The notes under the pieces are model-generated. The model had not been told where the DNA came from. It saw nothing but the letters and a program-made list of their open reading frames with translations, and searched no databases. From the NCBI RefSeq assembly GCF_002891295.1, contig NZ_LGUI01000004.1, positions 1 to 64,000 of the forward strand: 64,000 nucleotides of DNA. Reading direction: 5' to 3'. The stretch is from Streptomyces eurocidicus (GTDB lineage: Bacteria; Actinomycetota; Actinomycetes; Streptomycetales; Streptomycetaceae). Shown here in pieces: positions 8,418-16,354 of this stretch; the stretch's first letter is position 1; each line of letters starts with the position of its first letter. A program made the translations under genes and the position numbers.

Positions 8418-8535
8418 CGCAGCCTCCCGAAGCCATGTGCCTTTCAGCCATGCCAACGGACGGGGAGGCGGCGCGTACTCCGGGAAAGAGATGACGAAAG
8501 TCTTACGTGCGGTCCCGCCCCGCGGACGTGACCGT

Positions 8536-8991
8536 TCACAGGGGGCCCGAGCCGTGCGGAGCGTAGAAGTCCAGCAGCCGGGTGCGGGCCGTACGGAGAC
8601 GGTGGCCGAGGATCTCGGCGACCGCGCGGACCAGCACCAGCCCGAGCGCCGGGTCCTCCTCGCACAGCGCCCGCGCCTCGGCGCCGTCGAACTCGTAGGC
8701 CCGTACGGGGCTGAGCGCCTCGGCCCCGAACCCCCACTCGTACGGCGGGAACATCCACGACCAGCCCAGCAGGTCCCCCGTGCCCAGGGTCTCCACCGTG
8801 GCCACCCGCCGCCCGGGAAGGCCGAGGTCGAGCGTGACGGCGCCGGACTTGATGATCCAGAAGCGGTCGGCCCTGCCCTGCTCCTCGAAGATCCGGGTGT
8901 CCTCCGGGAACGCGACCTCCCGGGCGAGCTCCATCAGACGGTCCCGGTACTCCGGCGGAAGGGTCTTGAGCAGCTTCTTCGCAGTGGACAT
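8536..8991 (-). CDS. cyclic nucleotide-binding domain protein (Crp-like, no DNA-binding domain)
   Basis: 151 residues made up almost entirely of one cNMP-binding beta barrel: FEEQGRADRFWIIKSGAVTLDL, then GDLLGWSWMFPPY (the phosphate-binding-cassette position) and a C-helix ending in LRTARTRLLDFY. No helix-turn-helix follows, so this is not a complete Crp/Fnr regulator. It may be a stand-alone sensor or act with another protein. AGGAGG lies 9 nt before the ATG at 8991. The cassette lacks the usual GExAL-R(S/T) signature, so ligand binding is uncertain. Confidence 0.85.
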   Translation of the reverse strand: MSTAKKLLKTLPPEYRDRLMELAREVAFPEDTRIFEEQGRADRFWIIKSGAVTLDLGLPGRRVATVETLGTGDLLGWSWMFPPYEWGFGAEALSPVRAYEFDGAEARALCEEDPALGLVLVRAVAEILGHRLRTARTRLLDFYAPHGSGPL

Positions 8992-9104
8992 GGCCGTGCC
9001 TCCTAGCCCCCGCCGACCTGGTACGTCCATTGAGCCACGGCCGGACGGGTGAGGCATCCCGAGTCCGTGCCGGGCTCCGGCGGCGGGGTGCCCCAGGGCC
9101 GCGA

Positions 9105-9737
9105 TCAGCTGCTGAGGAGCCCCCGGAGCAGCCCTCCGACGAGCCCGCTGACGAGCCCGCCGAGGGTGTTCACCAGCCCGCCGACGAGCCTGGTGACGAC
9201 GGGGAGCAGGCCGTCCGACCCGTCGACGAAGCCTCCGGCGGCCCGCGCGCCCGGCCCGGCGGCCGGGGAGCGGCCTGGGGAAGGGTCCGCCGGGGTGACG
9301 CCGCCCTTGGCGAGGTGCGCCGTGGCGGCCACGGCGTCGGTGGTCGCGGTGGTGATGGCGGTGAGGTCCGGAGCCGCGGCCCGGGACTGCTGTTCGAGGG
9401 TGGCGCGGGCGGTGGCGAGGGCGCCGAGGTGCTTCTTCACGGTCACGCACGACGGGCCGGGCCGCGCGCCGGCCGCCTGCGGCTGCTCGCACTCGTCCAG
9501 GATCCGGCGGGCGGCCTGCGTGTAGAAGTTGGAGTCGATGGCCTTGGCCCCCTCGGCGGCGGCCTTGCGCAGGGCCTCCGGCGACGGCACCCGCGCCTCG
9601 GCCGGTGGCGCCGACGCCCTGGCGGGAGCGGGAGTGGGGGCCTCGGCCGGGGGCCGGGCGGTGGCGGCGGTGGTCACGGCGAGCGCGCCGCACAGCGCCC
9701 CGGAGACGAGCAGGGTGGTTCGGCGGGGGAGGTTCAT
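9105..9737 (-). CDS. exported protein with Gly/Leu-rich amphipathic C-terminus
   Basis: 210 residues. A signal peptide is followed by a Pro/Ala linker (PPAEAPTPAPARASAPPAEA), then a helical central domain with two cysteines (LDECEQP and PSCVTVKKH). The last 45 residues are a run of VGGL / SGLVGGLLRGLL repeats, strongly amphipathic or membrane-active in character. I do not recognise the family. ATG 9737 has GAAGGAG about 10 nt upstream. The leader carries tandem repeats at 9753-9817. Confidence 0.75.
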   Translation of the reverse strand: MNLPRRTTLLVSGALCGALAVTTAATARPPAEAPTPAPARASAPPAEARVPSPEALRKAAAEGAKAIDSNFYTQAARRILDECEQPQAAGARPGPSCVTVKKHLGALATARATLEQQSRAAAPDLTAITTATTDAVAATAHLAKGGVTPADPSPGRSPAAGPGARAAGGFVDGSDGLLPVVTRLVGGLVNTLGGLVSGLVGGLLRGLLSS

Positions 9738-9752
9738 GGGGTCACGCTCCTT

Positions 9753-9817
9753 CGGGCCGGATCTCTCGGGTCGGATCTTTCGGGCCGGGACCGTCTGATC
9801 GGGCCGGACCGTCTGCT
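9753..9817. repeat. short tandem repeats in the leader of the exported protein gene
   Basis: Four contiguous related units: CGGGCCGGATCTCT (9753-9766), CGGGTCGGATCTTT (9767-9780), CGGGCCGGGACCGTCTGAT (9781-9799) and CGGGCCGGACCGTCTGCT (9800-9817). They end just before the ribosome site of the gene starting at 9737 on the minus strand. They could be repeated regulator sites or slipped-strand copies. Confidence 0.6.
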
Positions 9818-9931
9818 CACCTTGCGGGCCCCCTCGGACCCCCGCAATCCGGCGTGATCCATCCGGTGTACGAGCCACCCGCCGTACGGGTAAGGGACGC
9901 TGACGACCCGCCACGTAGAAATGACGAGGCA

Positions 9932-11218
9932 TCATGCAGAGGGGCGCCGGGACCGGTCCGCGGGGTCGTCCCCGCCCTGTTCCCCGGGCCCGCCCGTCCG
10001 GCCCCGGCGGCGGAGGTGCCTCCCGAGCGTGGCGAGCGTGCGGCGTCCGTCGTGGTGTCGGCGGGTGTGCCGGTCGAGCTCCTCCACCAGCCGCTGGGTG
10101 CGCTTCTGGATGTCGAGCTCGTCGAGGATGCGGTCGATCTCGGCGAGCAGCGCCCCGTGCAGCTGCCACTGGCGGGGGTGTTCGAGCACCTGGTGGAGAA
10201 GGAGGCCGGCCGCGTGGTCCCGGGTGCTGCGGGCGGTGGCGAGCTCCTCGGCGAGGCGGGTCTCGGCCTGCTCGGCGTTGGCGGTGACCTGGCTGGTGAT
10301 GACGACGGCGAAGCTCTCCACCGCGCGCGCGAGACGGGCGAAGACCTCCTGCAGGCTCGCGGCGACGTCGGCGGGGAACAGCGATTCGCGGGTCCGCTGC
10401 TTGGCCAGGTCGGTGAGGGTGCGGGTGGCGACGCGCAGCACCACCGCCGAGATCTCCAGCGTGTCGAGGCCCGTGCGGAGCACCACGCGGTGGAGCACGC
10501 CCTCCTTGACCCGGGGGTTGAGGCGGAGGCTGTCCTCGGCCTGCCGCAGGGCCGCGTCGACCTCGACGATGTCGTGGTCCAGTCGGCGCGCCCGGTGCAG
10601 CCGGGCGGCCGCCTCCGCGACGGGCGTGTGCCCGCTGATCTGCTCGGCGATGTCCTCCAGGAGCCCGCGCATCCGCCGCGCGAGGTCCTCGATGGCCTCA
10701 CCGGCGGGCTGCACCCATACGGGTGGGACCAGCAGCACGTTGAAGAGCAGCCCGACGACCGCACCGATCAGCGTCTCCAGGACGCGGTCCCAGGAGGTCT
10801 CGGCCACCCGGGTGACGCCGAGGACGAGCATGGCGCTGATGGCGACCTCGGGGACGAACTCGCCCACCCGGACGAAGCGGCCGATGACCAGCGAGGACAG
10901 GATGATCAGCCCCAGGCTCCACCAGGTCAGCCCCACGAGCACGCTGAAGCCGATCGCGATCAGCACCCCCGCGACCACGGAGTTCACCCGGCGGATCCCG
11001 GTGGTCAGGGTGGAGTAGAGGGTGACCTGGACGACGAGGAGCGCGGTGAGCGGCGCGGTGAGCGGCGCCGGCTCCTTGCTCAGCCACAGGGCCACCACGT
11101 ACGCGATCACGGCGGCCAGGGTCGAGCGCACGGTCTGGACCACCGTGGGCTCCCGGCCCCGGCGCACCAGGGTCGTCAGCGGATCGGGCAGCCCTCGTCT
11201 CTTCAGCGCCTTCTGCAC
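9932..11218 (-). CDS. FUSC/aromatic acid exporter (ArAE-like) family membrane protein
   Basis: About 428 residues. The N-terminal 170 residues contain about five to six transmembrane segments. Within them is the PLTAPLTALLVVQVTLYSTL stretch typical of FUSC/ArAE transporters. The remaining 250 residues form a long soluble alpha-helical region with heptad-like Leu/Ala spacing and a basic tail. The family exports aromatic acids or related amphiphiles. I place the start at GTG 11218 (MQKALKRRGLPD) because AAGGGG lies upstream. A longer frame adds an Arg/Gly/Pro-rich stretch that looks non-coding. It is a single gene on the minus strand, divergent from the zinc-motif gene at 11410. Confidence 0.8.
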   Translation of the reverse strand: MQKALKRRGLPDPLTTLVRRGREPTVVQTVRSTLAAVIAYVVALWLSKEPAPLTAPLTALLVVQVTLYSTLTTGIRRVNSVVAGVLIAIGFSVLVGLTWWSLGLIILSSLVIGRFVRVGEFVPEVAISAMLVLGVTRVAETSWDRVLETLIGAVVGLLFNVLLVPPVWVQPAGEAIEDLARRMRGLLEDIAEQISGHTPVAEAAARLHRARRLDHDIVEVDAALRQAEDSLRLNPRVKEGVLHRVVLRTGLDTLEISAVVLRVATRTLTDLAKQRTRESLFPADVAASLQEVFARLARAVESFAVVITSQVTANAEQAETRLAEELATARSTRDHAAGLLLHQVLEHPRQWQLHGALLAEIDRILDELDIQKRTQRLVEELDRHTRRHHDGRRTLATLGRHLRRRGRTGGPGEQGGDDPADRSRRPSA

Positions 11219-11409
11219 GTCCAGCCCCTTCCCGGTGCACGGCGCCGGGGACACGTACGGACCGTCGCGCCACCCGCGTGGTCGCCGACCGGGCGTGCCC
11301 GCGCCGTGCCGATCGCCGTGGGCCGCCCGGGGATCCGGTCGCGGGGTGTGACGGCGGCGCACTCCTCGCTATCCTCGGGGGCCCGGAACCCTCGGCGATG
11401 GGAGTGCTG

Positions 11410-11577
11410 ATGCCGCGACAGCAGGAGCAGATATGCGCGGCCTGCGAGGGCGACGGCATCACCACCAAGATCGAATACAGCGTCGAGACCGATGAGAACG
11501 GCCACCAGAAGCCGGTCACCCACACCAGCTATTCGTCCTGCACTCTCTGCGGCGGCACAGGCAGCACGTCTGGCTAG
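11410..11577 (+). CDS. small protein with two DnaJ-type CxxCxGxG zinc motifs
   Basis: 55 residues. CAACEGDG near the N-terminus and CTLCGGTG near the C-terminus each match the CxxCxGxG half-motif of the DnaJ cysteine-rich domain, together giving one four-cysteine zinc site. The middle (IEYSVETDENGHQKPVTH) is polar. ATG 11410 has GGGAG 5 nt upstream; ATG 11398 is an alternative adding four residues. It is followed after 20 bp by another Cys-pair protein and probably co-transcribed. Function unknown. Confidence 0.75.
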   Translation: MPRQQEQICAACEGDGITTKIEYSVETDENGHQKPVTHTSYSSCTLCGGTGSTSG

Positions 11578-11597
11578 CCGGAGGGGAAGAGGTTCCT

Positions 11598-12026
11598 GTG
11601 CGACCCGACCCCGAACCCGGATCCGGTCCGGAATTCGAACCCGAGCCCGGGCCCGGCGCGGAGCCCGCCCCGGGCCCCGTTCCCGGTCCCCCGCCCGGAG
11701 CGGCGCCCGACCGGGCGTCCGATCCGGCGTCCGAACTCATGCGCCCCGTCTTCACCTGTGTCATCTGCGGCTGCGTCTACATGCCCCCCAGGACCATGAC
11801 CTACCCCCTCCTGGGCACGACCGCCTCCCCGCTGCACTGCGCCGAGACCTCCTGCCGCCGCGCCGCCGCCCGGCTCCCCCGGGCCCTGCGCCGGCTGTAC
11901 GCCGACGGCGCCTGGACCCGGGCCAGGAAGTGGATGGACAAGGAACCCACCGACGCCGCCGCCGGCGCCCGGCGCCGCAGCCGGGGCTCCACCCGCCCCG
12001 AAGGCAGCCGCTCGAAACTCCACTGA
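11598..12026 (+). CDS. small Cys-containing protein with low-complexity N-terminus
   Basis: 142 residues starting at GTG 11598, preceded by GAGGGGAAGAGG. The first 45 residues are a Pro/Gly/Glu repeat (PEPGPGAEPAPG type). A compact domain follows with CVICGCVY, then HCAETSC, which could coordinate zinc, and a basic helical end (RARKWMDKE). It lies 20 bp after the DnaJ-motif gene in the same direction. I do not recognise it beyond its being a probable zinc-binding protein. Confidence 0.65.
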   Translation: MRPDPEPGSGPEFEPEPGPGAEPAPGPVPGPPPGAAPDRASDPASELMRPVFTCVICGCVYMPPRTMTYPLLGTTASPLHCAETSCRRAAARLPRALRRLYADGAWTRARKWMDKEPTDAAAGARRRSRGSTRPEGSRSKLH

Positions 12027-12129
12027 CCCCGGCCCGGCACCGCCGGCCGCCGGGGTACTCATGGGCACCCCGGCGCGCCTCCCCGACGGGTACGGGCCGG
12101 TCCGCCGGTCCCCGGGCCGCGCCCGGGAG

Positions 12130-13437
12130 TCAGCGGACCGGCCGGAAGTAGCGGGTGAGCGCCCACGCCGCGAGCCGCTGTCCCGTCCTGTTCCCGACGG
12201 TGTCGGCGGTGCGGGTGTGGATGCCCTCCCAGACCCGGGCGTTGACGACGCCGCGGTTGTACTCGTCCGCGTCGGCGAAGGTCCTGGTGGTGCCGGTGAC
12301 CACCGAGCGGACGCGCAGGTCGATGCGGGACGTGCCGAGGAGCATGGTCAGCGACCGGGTCAGCGCCCCTCCCACCGTCGCGTGTCCGCTGAGGTAGTCC
12401 GGGTGCGCGGGCGTGTCGATCAGCGGCTCCCAGGCGGGTTCGGGAGCGGTCGCCGGGTTGCCGTCGGACGCCGCCTCGCGGATGGCGGTGATCGGCCGCC
12501 AGGTCCGGTAGTGGAGCTTGGAATCCCAGGCGGTGACGATCGCGTCGGCCATCGCGGAGTTCACCCCGGCCAGCAGCCGCGCCTGCTCGGCGACGCCGAG
12601 GCCGCGCCGGGCGGCGGTGTCGCGCAGGGCCTCCTGGAAGTGCAGGTTGCCGGCGAAGAACATCGCGGTGTCCGTCTGCTCCGGGGTCCTGGCCGACCCC
12701 GTCTTACGGCCGATCGCCTTGAGCTCGGCGAAGTCCTTGGTGTAGCGGGCGGAGGTGAGCGAGGGCGGCGCACCCGGCCGGAACTGGTGCGGCGCCGTGA
12801 GCATCAGCGGCTTCGTCCTGGCCATCCAGGCGGTGGTGAAGCCCTCGTGGGCGGGCGGGGTGGGCCGCCAGACGCCCGGGCGGGGCGCGGCGGAGCCGAG
12901 GTCCACCCGGGCGCCGCGGCCGTCGTCCTTCCGCGTGGCGATGGTGTGCGCGGCCGCCCGCGCGCCGAAGGCGACGCCCTCGTCCTTGTCCCGGCCCCGG
13001 GGGACCTCGGCGAGCGAGGCGGCGTAGGCGGTGTCGAGCCGGGACCTCGAGGCCGGGAAGTACTCCAGCAGTACGTGGTGGGCCGCCGTGGCCACGGCGG
13101 CCGGGACCGATGCCGAACGCGGCGCGCGCCCGTCCCAGCGGTAGGGCGCGTAGCCGCCCCGGATGCCGACGACGGCGTTGTACACGGTCGTGGAGACGAA
13201 GGCGTGCCAGAGGAACGTCTCCGGCACGGGCCGCTTCGCGTCGGTCTCGACCGTGTCGACCGCGGTGGCGCTCCACTCCGCGACGGCCTCCGTGGCGGGG
13301 TCGCCCGCCGTGGTTCTCTCGGTGGCCCCCGCCCGCATCACCGCGGGAGCGGCCGTGAGCGCGCACACCGTGAGGCCGGTGACGACGGCCCTCGTCGCCG
13401 TGCGGAACGGAGCGGAGACGGAACCTTTGCCCTGCAC
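12130..13437 (-). CDS. exported vanadium-dependent haloperoxidase / PAP2-superfamily protein
   Basis: About 435 residues with a signal sequence, then the all-helical vanadium haloperoxidase fold. The conserved vanadate-binding elements are visible in order: K in SKLHYRTWRP, RP in the same motif, YLSGHATVGG (SGH) and ARVWEGIHTR (Arg plus the catalytic His). The catalytic apparatus therefore looks intact. Such enzymes oxidise halide with peroxide; related members of the superfamily are acid phosphatases. Start GTG 13437 has AAGGAGG 6 nt upstream. Its minus-strand neighbour at 13701 is a squalene/phytoene synthase-like gene, but a 263-bp gap argues against a tight operon. Confidence 0.85.
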   Translation of the reverse strand: MQGKGSVSAPFRTATRAVVTGLTVCALTAAPAVMRAGATERTTAGDPATEAVAEWSATAVDTVETDAKRPVPETFLWHAFVSTTVYNAVVGIRGGYAPYRWDGRAPRSASVPAAVATAAHHVLLEYFPASRSRLDTAYAASLAEVPRGRDKDEGVAFGARAAAHTIATRKDDGRGARVDLGSAAPRPGVWRPTPPAHEGFTTAWMARTKPLMLTAPHQFRPGAPPSLTSARYTKDFAELKAIGRKTGSARTPEQTDTAMFFAGNLHFQEALRDTAARRGLGVAEQARLLAGVNSAMADAIVTAWDSKLHYRTWRPITAIREAASDGNPATAPEPAWEPLIDTPAHPDYLSGHATVGGALTRSLTMLLGTSRIDLRVRSVVTGTTRTFADADEYNRGVVNARVWEGIHTRTADTVGNRTGQRLAAWALTRYFRPVR

Positions 13438-13519
13438 GGGAGCCTCCTTCACAGCGGTGCGGCAGCGCACCGGTACGACCGGACCGACCGCGGAGACGCA
13501 CGGTGGGGCGGAGGGCCGG

Positions 13520-13541
13520 TGTGATCGGCATGTGATCGGCA
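13520..13541. repeat. tandem 11-bp direct repeat upstream of the haloperoxidase gene
   Basis: TGTGATCGGCA occurs twice head to tail (13520-13530 and 13531-13541), about 85 bp upstream of the haloperoxidase start on the minus strand. The 11-bp period equals one helical turn, as for paired regulator sites. The rest of the 13438-13700 gap shows no gene. Confidence 0.5.
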
Positions 13542-13700
13542 CGGCAGCCTCGCCCGGGGCCCGCCGCCCCTTCTCCGCCAGCGAGATATGCCCCGCCGCG
13601 GACCCGCGCCGGGCAGGGCGACCGAAGACCACCCGGACGAGGGATGGGGATCTCCGCAGTTCGAGGAGGCGGCCGGACGGTGCGTGCGGGCCCGGACCCG

Positions 13701-14609
13701 TCAGCGGCCGCGCCGGCCGTACTCCCGGACGAGGATCCGCAGCGCCGCGCGGAGGGAGGGCCGCGCCGAACTCCGTAGCACACCGGTGCCCTTGGCCGCG
13801 GCCGCCTCGGCGGTGCGCACCTCCAGCGCGATGGCCGCCCGGATGAAGGAGCGGTGGGCGGGCGGCGCGAGCTCGGGCAGGCGCCGGCTCGTCAGCAGGT
13901 CGCGGCGGGCCCGGCCGAGGTGGTCGTGGAGCAGCGCGCGCGTCCCCGGGGTGTCCCGGCGGTGTTCGAGGTCGGTCCGGGAGACGGCGTGGTGTTCGAG
14001 GTCCCGGGCCGGCAGCGTGAGCCGGCCGTCCCGCAGGTCGTCGGCGAGGTCGTTGACGAAGTCGAGTCGCTGGCTGCCGTCGATGTACGCCCGGCAGAGC
14101 GCCCGGGCGTCGCCGGGGTCGGCGTCCGGCGCGAGGAGCAGACAGGCGATGAGCATGAACGCGGGCAGCGAGTACGCGTCGACGTACCGCTGGTAGTCCG
14201 CCTCGTCGGCGAAGCCGGTGAAGTGCCGGTCCAGGGGCGCGCCGGTGAGGAACTCCTCGACGTGGGACCGCAGTCCGGGGTGGGCCCCGACGGTGTGCAG
14301 CAGCGCGCGGAGCACCGGATGCGCGCTCTCCCCGGTGGCCAGCCCGTCCCGGACCTCCTTCTCCCACGCCGCGTAACCGTCGTCGCCCTCGGGGCCCGCC
14401 GGGCTCTCGTCGAGGAGCGAGTCGGTGTGGTGCATGAACGCGGTGGCGGCGATGACGTGCGGTACGAGCGCCGTGGGCAGCAACAGCCGCACGGCGGCGT
14501 AGGCGTGGCGCCGGTAGGCGGAGACCAGGGCGCGCTGACGGGTGTAGGCGTCGCGCAGCGCGGGGTCGCCGACGCCCGCGACGGTGAGGGTCCTGTCCCA
14601 GGTGCGCAT
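13701..14609 (-). CDS. squalene/phytoene synthase family protein
   Basis: 302 residues of the trans-isoprenyl head-to-head synthase fold. The first Asp-rich motif is DSLLDE (within FMHHTDSLLDE, about residue 60) and the second is DFVNDLADDLRDGRL (about residues 195-210). The region before it (RAYIDGSQRL) aligns with the usual QLTNI-type segment. Family members condense prenyl diphosphates to squalene- or phytoene-type products, but the first motif differs from classical CrtB and HpnC. The product therefore cannot be named. No carotenoid or hopanoid genes are beside it. Start ATG 14609. Confidence 0.8.
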   Translation of the reverse strand: MRTWDRTLTVAGVGDPALRDAYTRQRALVSAYRRHAYAAVRLLLPTALVPHVIAATAFMHHTDSLLDESPAGPEGDDGYAAWEKEVRDGLATGESAHPVLRALLHTVGAHPGLRSHVEEFLTGAPLDRHFTGFADEADYQRYVDAYSLPAFMLIACLLLAPDADPGDARALCRAYIDGSQRLDFVNDLADDLRDGRLTLPARDLEHHAVSRTDLEHRRDTPGTRALLHDHLGRARRDLLTSRRLPELAPPAHRSFIRAAIALEVRTAEAAAAKGTGVLRSSARPSLRAALRILVREYGRRGR

Positions 14610-14782
14610 GACGGAGATCTTCCTGCGAGTGGTGCGGAGCGGGTCGAGCCTATCGACCTCCGGCGCGCACGGCGCACGGCCGCGCGCGGGCGGTGCCGGC
14701 CACGCCGCCGGGGGAGCCGCCGCCGCAACCATCCGGCGCTCTCCCGGGTCTGTACGGGCGTAGCGGAAAGAGGAGGTCTCCC

Positions 14783-15217
14783 ATGACCCGGTCCATTCGC
14801 CGACGTTCCACGGCCGCCGCCGCGGGATGCGCGCTCGTCCTCGTCCTGGGAGCCGGTTTCGCCGGCGCGGCCCCGGCCGCCGCCCAGCCGGAGCGGTACA
14901 CCGCCGAGCAGGTCCGGGGCTTCCTGGTGGGCTTCTACGGACAGCACGGCCCGAGCCGGTACGACCGCGAGCACAAGGTCACCCCGGAGCTGCGGAAGAA
15001 GGCGGCCGAGACCAAGGACTACGACCTGCTGCTGTGCGCCCAGAACGAGCCGCGGAACATCTCCGTGGGCAAGGTCACCACCGCCCAGTCGGCGGGGGTG
15101 GGATGGTCGACGATCACCACGCGCTGGGGCGGCGGCCCCGACGGGCACTTCACGGCGTACGTGGGCCTGGACGCGAGCAAGCCGATGAAGCTGTACGACA
15201 TCGCCTGCGAGCGGTGA
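14783..15217 (+). CDS. small exported protein of unknown function
   Basis: 144 residues: a signal peptide with RR near the start (MTRSIRRRSTAAAAG), cleavage after AAAAQP, then a compact domain. YTAEQVRGFLVGFYGQHGPS is the most distinctive stretch; two cysteines (LLCAQ and IACER) may pair. AGGAGG lies about 8 nt before ATG 14783. I do not recognise the family. Confidence 0.75.
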   Translation: MTRSIRRRSTAAAAGCALVLVLGAGFAGAAPAAAQPERYTAEQVRGFLVGFYGQHGPSRYDREHKVTPELRKKAAETKDYDLLLCAQNEPRNISVGKVTTAQSAGVGWSTITTRWGGGPDGHFTAYVGLDASKPMKLYDIACER

Positions 15218-15247
15218 GGCCGCCGCTCGCGTCCTCTCCCTGACGCC

Positions 15248-15290
15248 TTGTGAACAAACGTGGTCACCACACTAGGATGCAGCGTTTGTT
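15248..15290 (+). promoter_or_regulatory. promoter with nested inverted repeats
   Basis: TTGTGA (15248-15253) and TAGGAT (15273-15278) are plausible -35 and -10 boxes 19 nt apart. The pair AACAAACG (15253-15260) / CGTTTGTT (15283-15290) is a perfect 8-bp inverted repeat with centres about 30 bp apart that brackets the -10 box. Inside it is GTGGTCACCAC (15260-15270), itself palindromic. The arrangement suggests tight repression of the gene starting at 15320. Confidence 0.5.
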
Positions 15291-15319
15291 TGATTTGGTG
15301 GCGATGGAGGGGGAGAGGC

Positions 15320-15781
15320 GTGCGGGCAAGACTGAGAGAGACCGCGGGGGAGCTGGCCGGGGTGCTGTGGCGCGAGCACATCGTGTACCGGGACCGGACC
15401 GGGGAGGTCGTGATCCGGGGGGAGCACGTACAGCGCTGGATCAGCCTCGCCCCCACCGGAGGGCACGACGAGATACTCGTCCGCGCGGGCCGCATCCTGG
15501 ACGGCGGCACCACCGCCCCGGCCCGCTCCGAGGCGATCGTGCCCCTCTCGGCGGGTACGGCCGAACTCGCCGCGGCCTGCCGCCGTCTCCTCGCCGAGAC
15601 GGCCGCCGACCCCGAGCCGGGAACGCCGGGAAGAGCCCGGCCCGTGCGGTCCCGCGCCTCCGCGAAGCCGCGCCGCGCCGGCGAGCGGCGGCACACGGGC
15701 CTCGGCTCCTGGACGGTCATCGTGGGCATGGCCGCACTGCTCGGCTTCTGCGTCTACAGCGTCATCGTGACCGGCGGCTGA
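15320..15781 (+). CDS. small C-terminally membrane-anchored protein, unknown
   Basis: 153 residues. The first 95 residues form a soluble domain (GELAGVLWREHIVYRDRTGE, later QRWISLAPTGGHDEILVRAG). A basic linker (KPRRAGERRH) and one transmembrane helix near the very end (WTVIVGMAALLGFCVYSVIV) follow, i.e. a tail-anchored topology. GTG 15320 is preceded by GGAGG at 15306-15310. Function unknown. The upstream repeats (15248-15290) suggest regulation. Confidence 0.6.
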   Translation: MRARLRETAGELAGVLWREHIVYRDRTGEVVIRGEHVQRWISLAPTGGHDEILVRAGRILDGGTTAPARSEAIVPLSAGTAELAAACRRLLAETAADPEPGTPGRARPVRSRASAKPRRAGERRHTGLGSWTVIVGMAALLGFCVYSVIVTGG

Positions 15782-15802
15782 CCCACCCGTAAATCACATG
15801 GA

Positions 15803-15826
15803 AGCGGCCTTCGGGGGAAGGCCGCT
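15803..15826. terminator. 10-bp stem-loop, probable terminator
   Basis: AGCGGCCTTC (15803-15812), loop GGGG, GAAGGCCGCT (15817-15826): a perfect 10-bp stem with a tetraloop, 22 nt after the stop of the preceding gene and about 100 nt before the rodlin start. It most likely ends the upstream transcript; a rodlin leader element is the alternative. Confidence 0.65.
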
Positions 15827-15923
15827 GGGACGAACGGGTGAGGTAGCGGAACCTCGCCCCCACCGCCGAGTTGGGCAGGTCGCCATCCGCTCCTGCGGAA
15901 CACCTCGGTCGAAAGGCACGCAC

Positions 15924-16346
15924 GTGCTCAAGAAGGTCCTCGCGACAGTCGCCTTGACGGCTACGGCGGCCGCAGTCGCCACGGCCCCCGCCGCCGCGAT
16001 CGGGGACGGGCGCGACGTCGCGAACGGCAACGGGGCGATGAACGGCTACGGGAACACGGTGACCGGCGGAGAGGGGAGCCCGCAGATGAGCGCGGTCTCC
16101 GACAGCCTCAACAAGCTGTGCATCGGTGTCGGGAAGCTCGATGTCCAGTCGCTCGCCCTGCTCCTCAACGTCGGCGTCCAGGACATCCCGATCCTCACGT
16201 CGCAGCAACAGCAGCAGTGCACCGACAACTCCACGATCAGCGACGGCGACGACCCGCTGGCGCACCTCCTCGACGAGATCTCGCTCGTCGCGTACAACGG
16301 TTCCGGGAACAGCTCCCACAAGGGGCACAGCTCCCACAAGGGATGA
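15924..16346 (+). CDS. rdlA: rodlin (RdlA/RdlB family) aerial hyphae surface protein
   Basis: 140 residues beginning MLKKVLATVALTATAAA, a signal peptide. The rodlin core follows: AIGDG at the mature N-terminus, NGNGAMNGYGNT, SPQMSAVSDSLNKLCIG and QQCTDNST with the second conserved cysteine. Rodlins organise chaplin fibrils into the rodlet layer of aerial hyphae and spores; this supports a Streptomyces-like host. Start GTG 15924 has GAAAGG 7 nt upstream. Unusual features are a run of five Gln before the second Cys and a C-terminal NSSHKGHSSHKG repeat that I do not recall in classical rodlins. rdl genes often occur as divergent pairs; only one is seen here. Confidence 0.85.
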   Translation: MLKKVLATVALTATAAAVATAPAAAIGDGRDVANGNGAMNGYGNTVTGGEGSPQMSAVSDSLNKLCIGVGKLDVQSLALLLNVGVQDIPILTSQQQQQCTDNSTISDGDDPLAHLLDEISLVAYNGSGNSSHKGHSSHKG

Positions 16347-16354
16347 TCCGCGGG

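Noticed and set aside
9605..11410. A 601-codon frame opposite the FUSC-type exporter
   Set aside because: Low-complexity translation; the exporter frame has membrane helices and the conserved FUSC segment.
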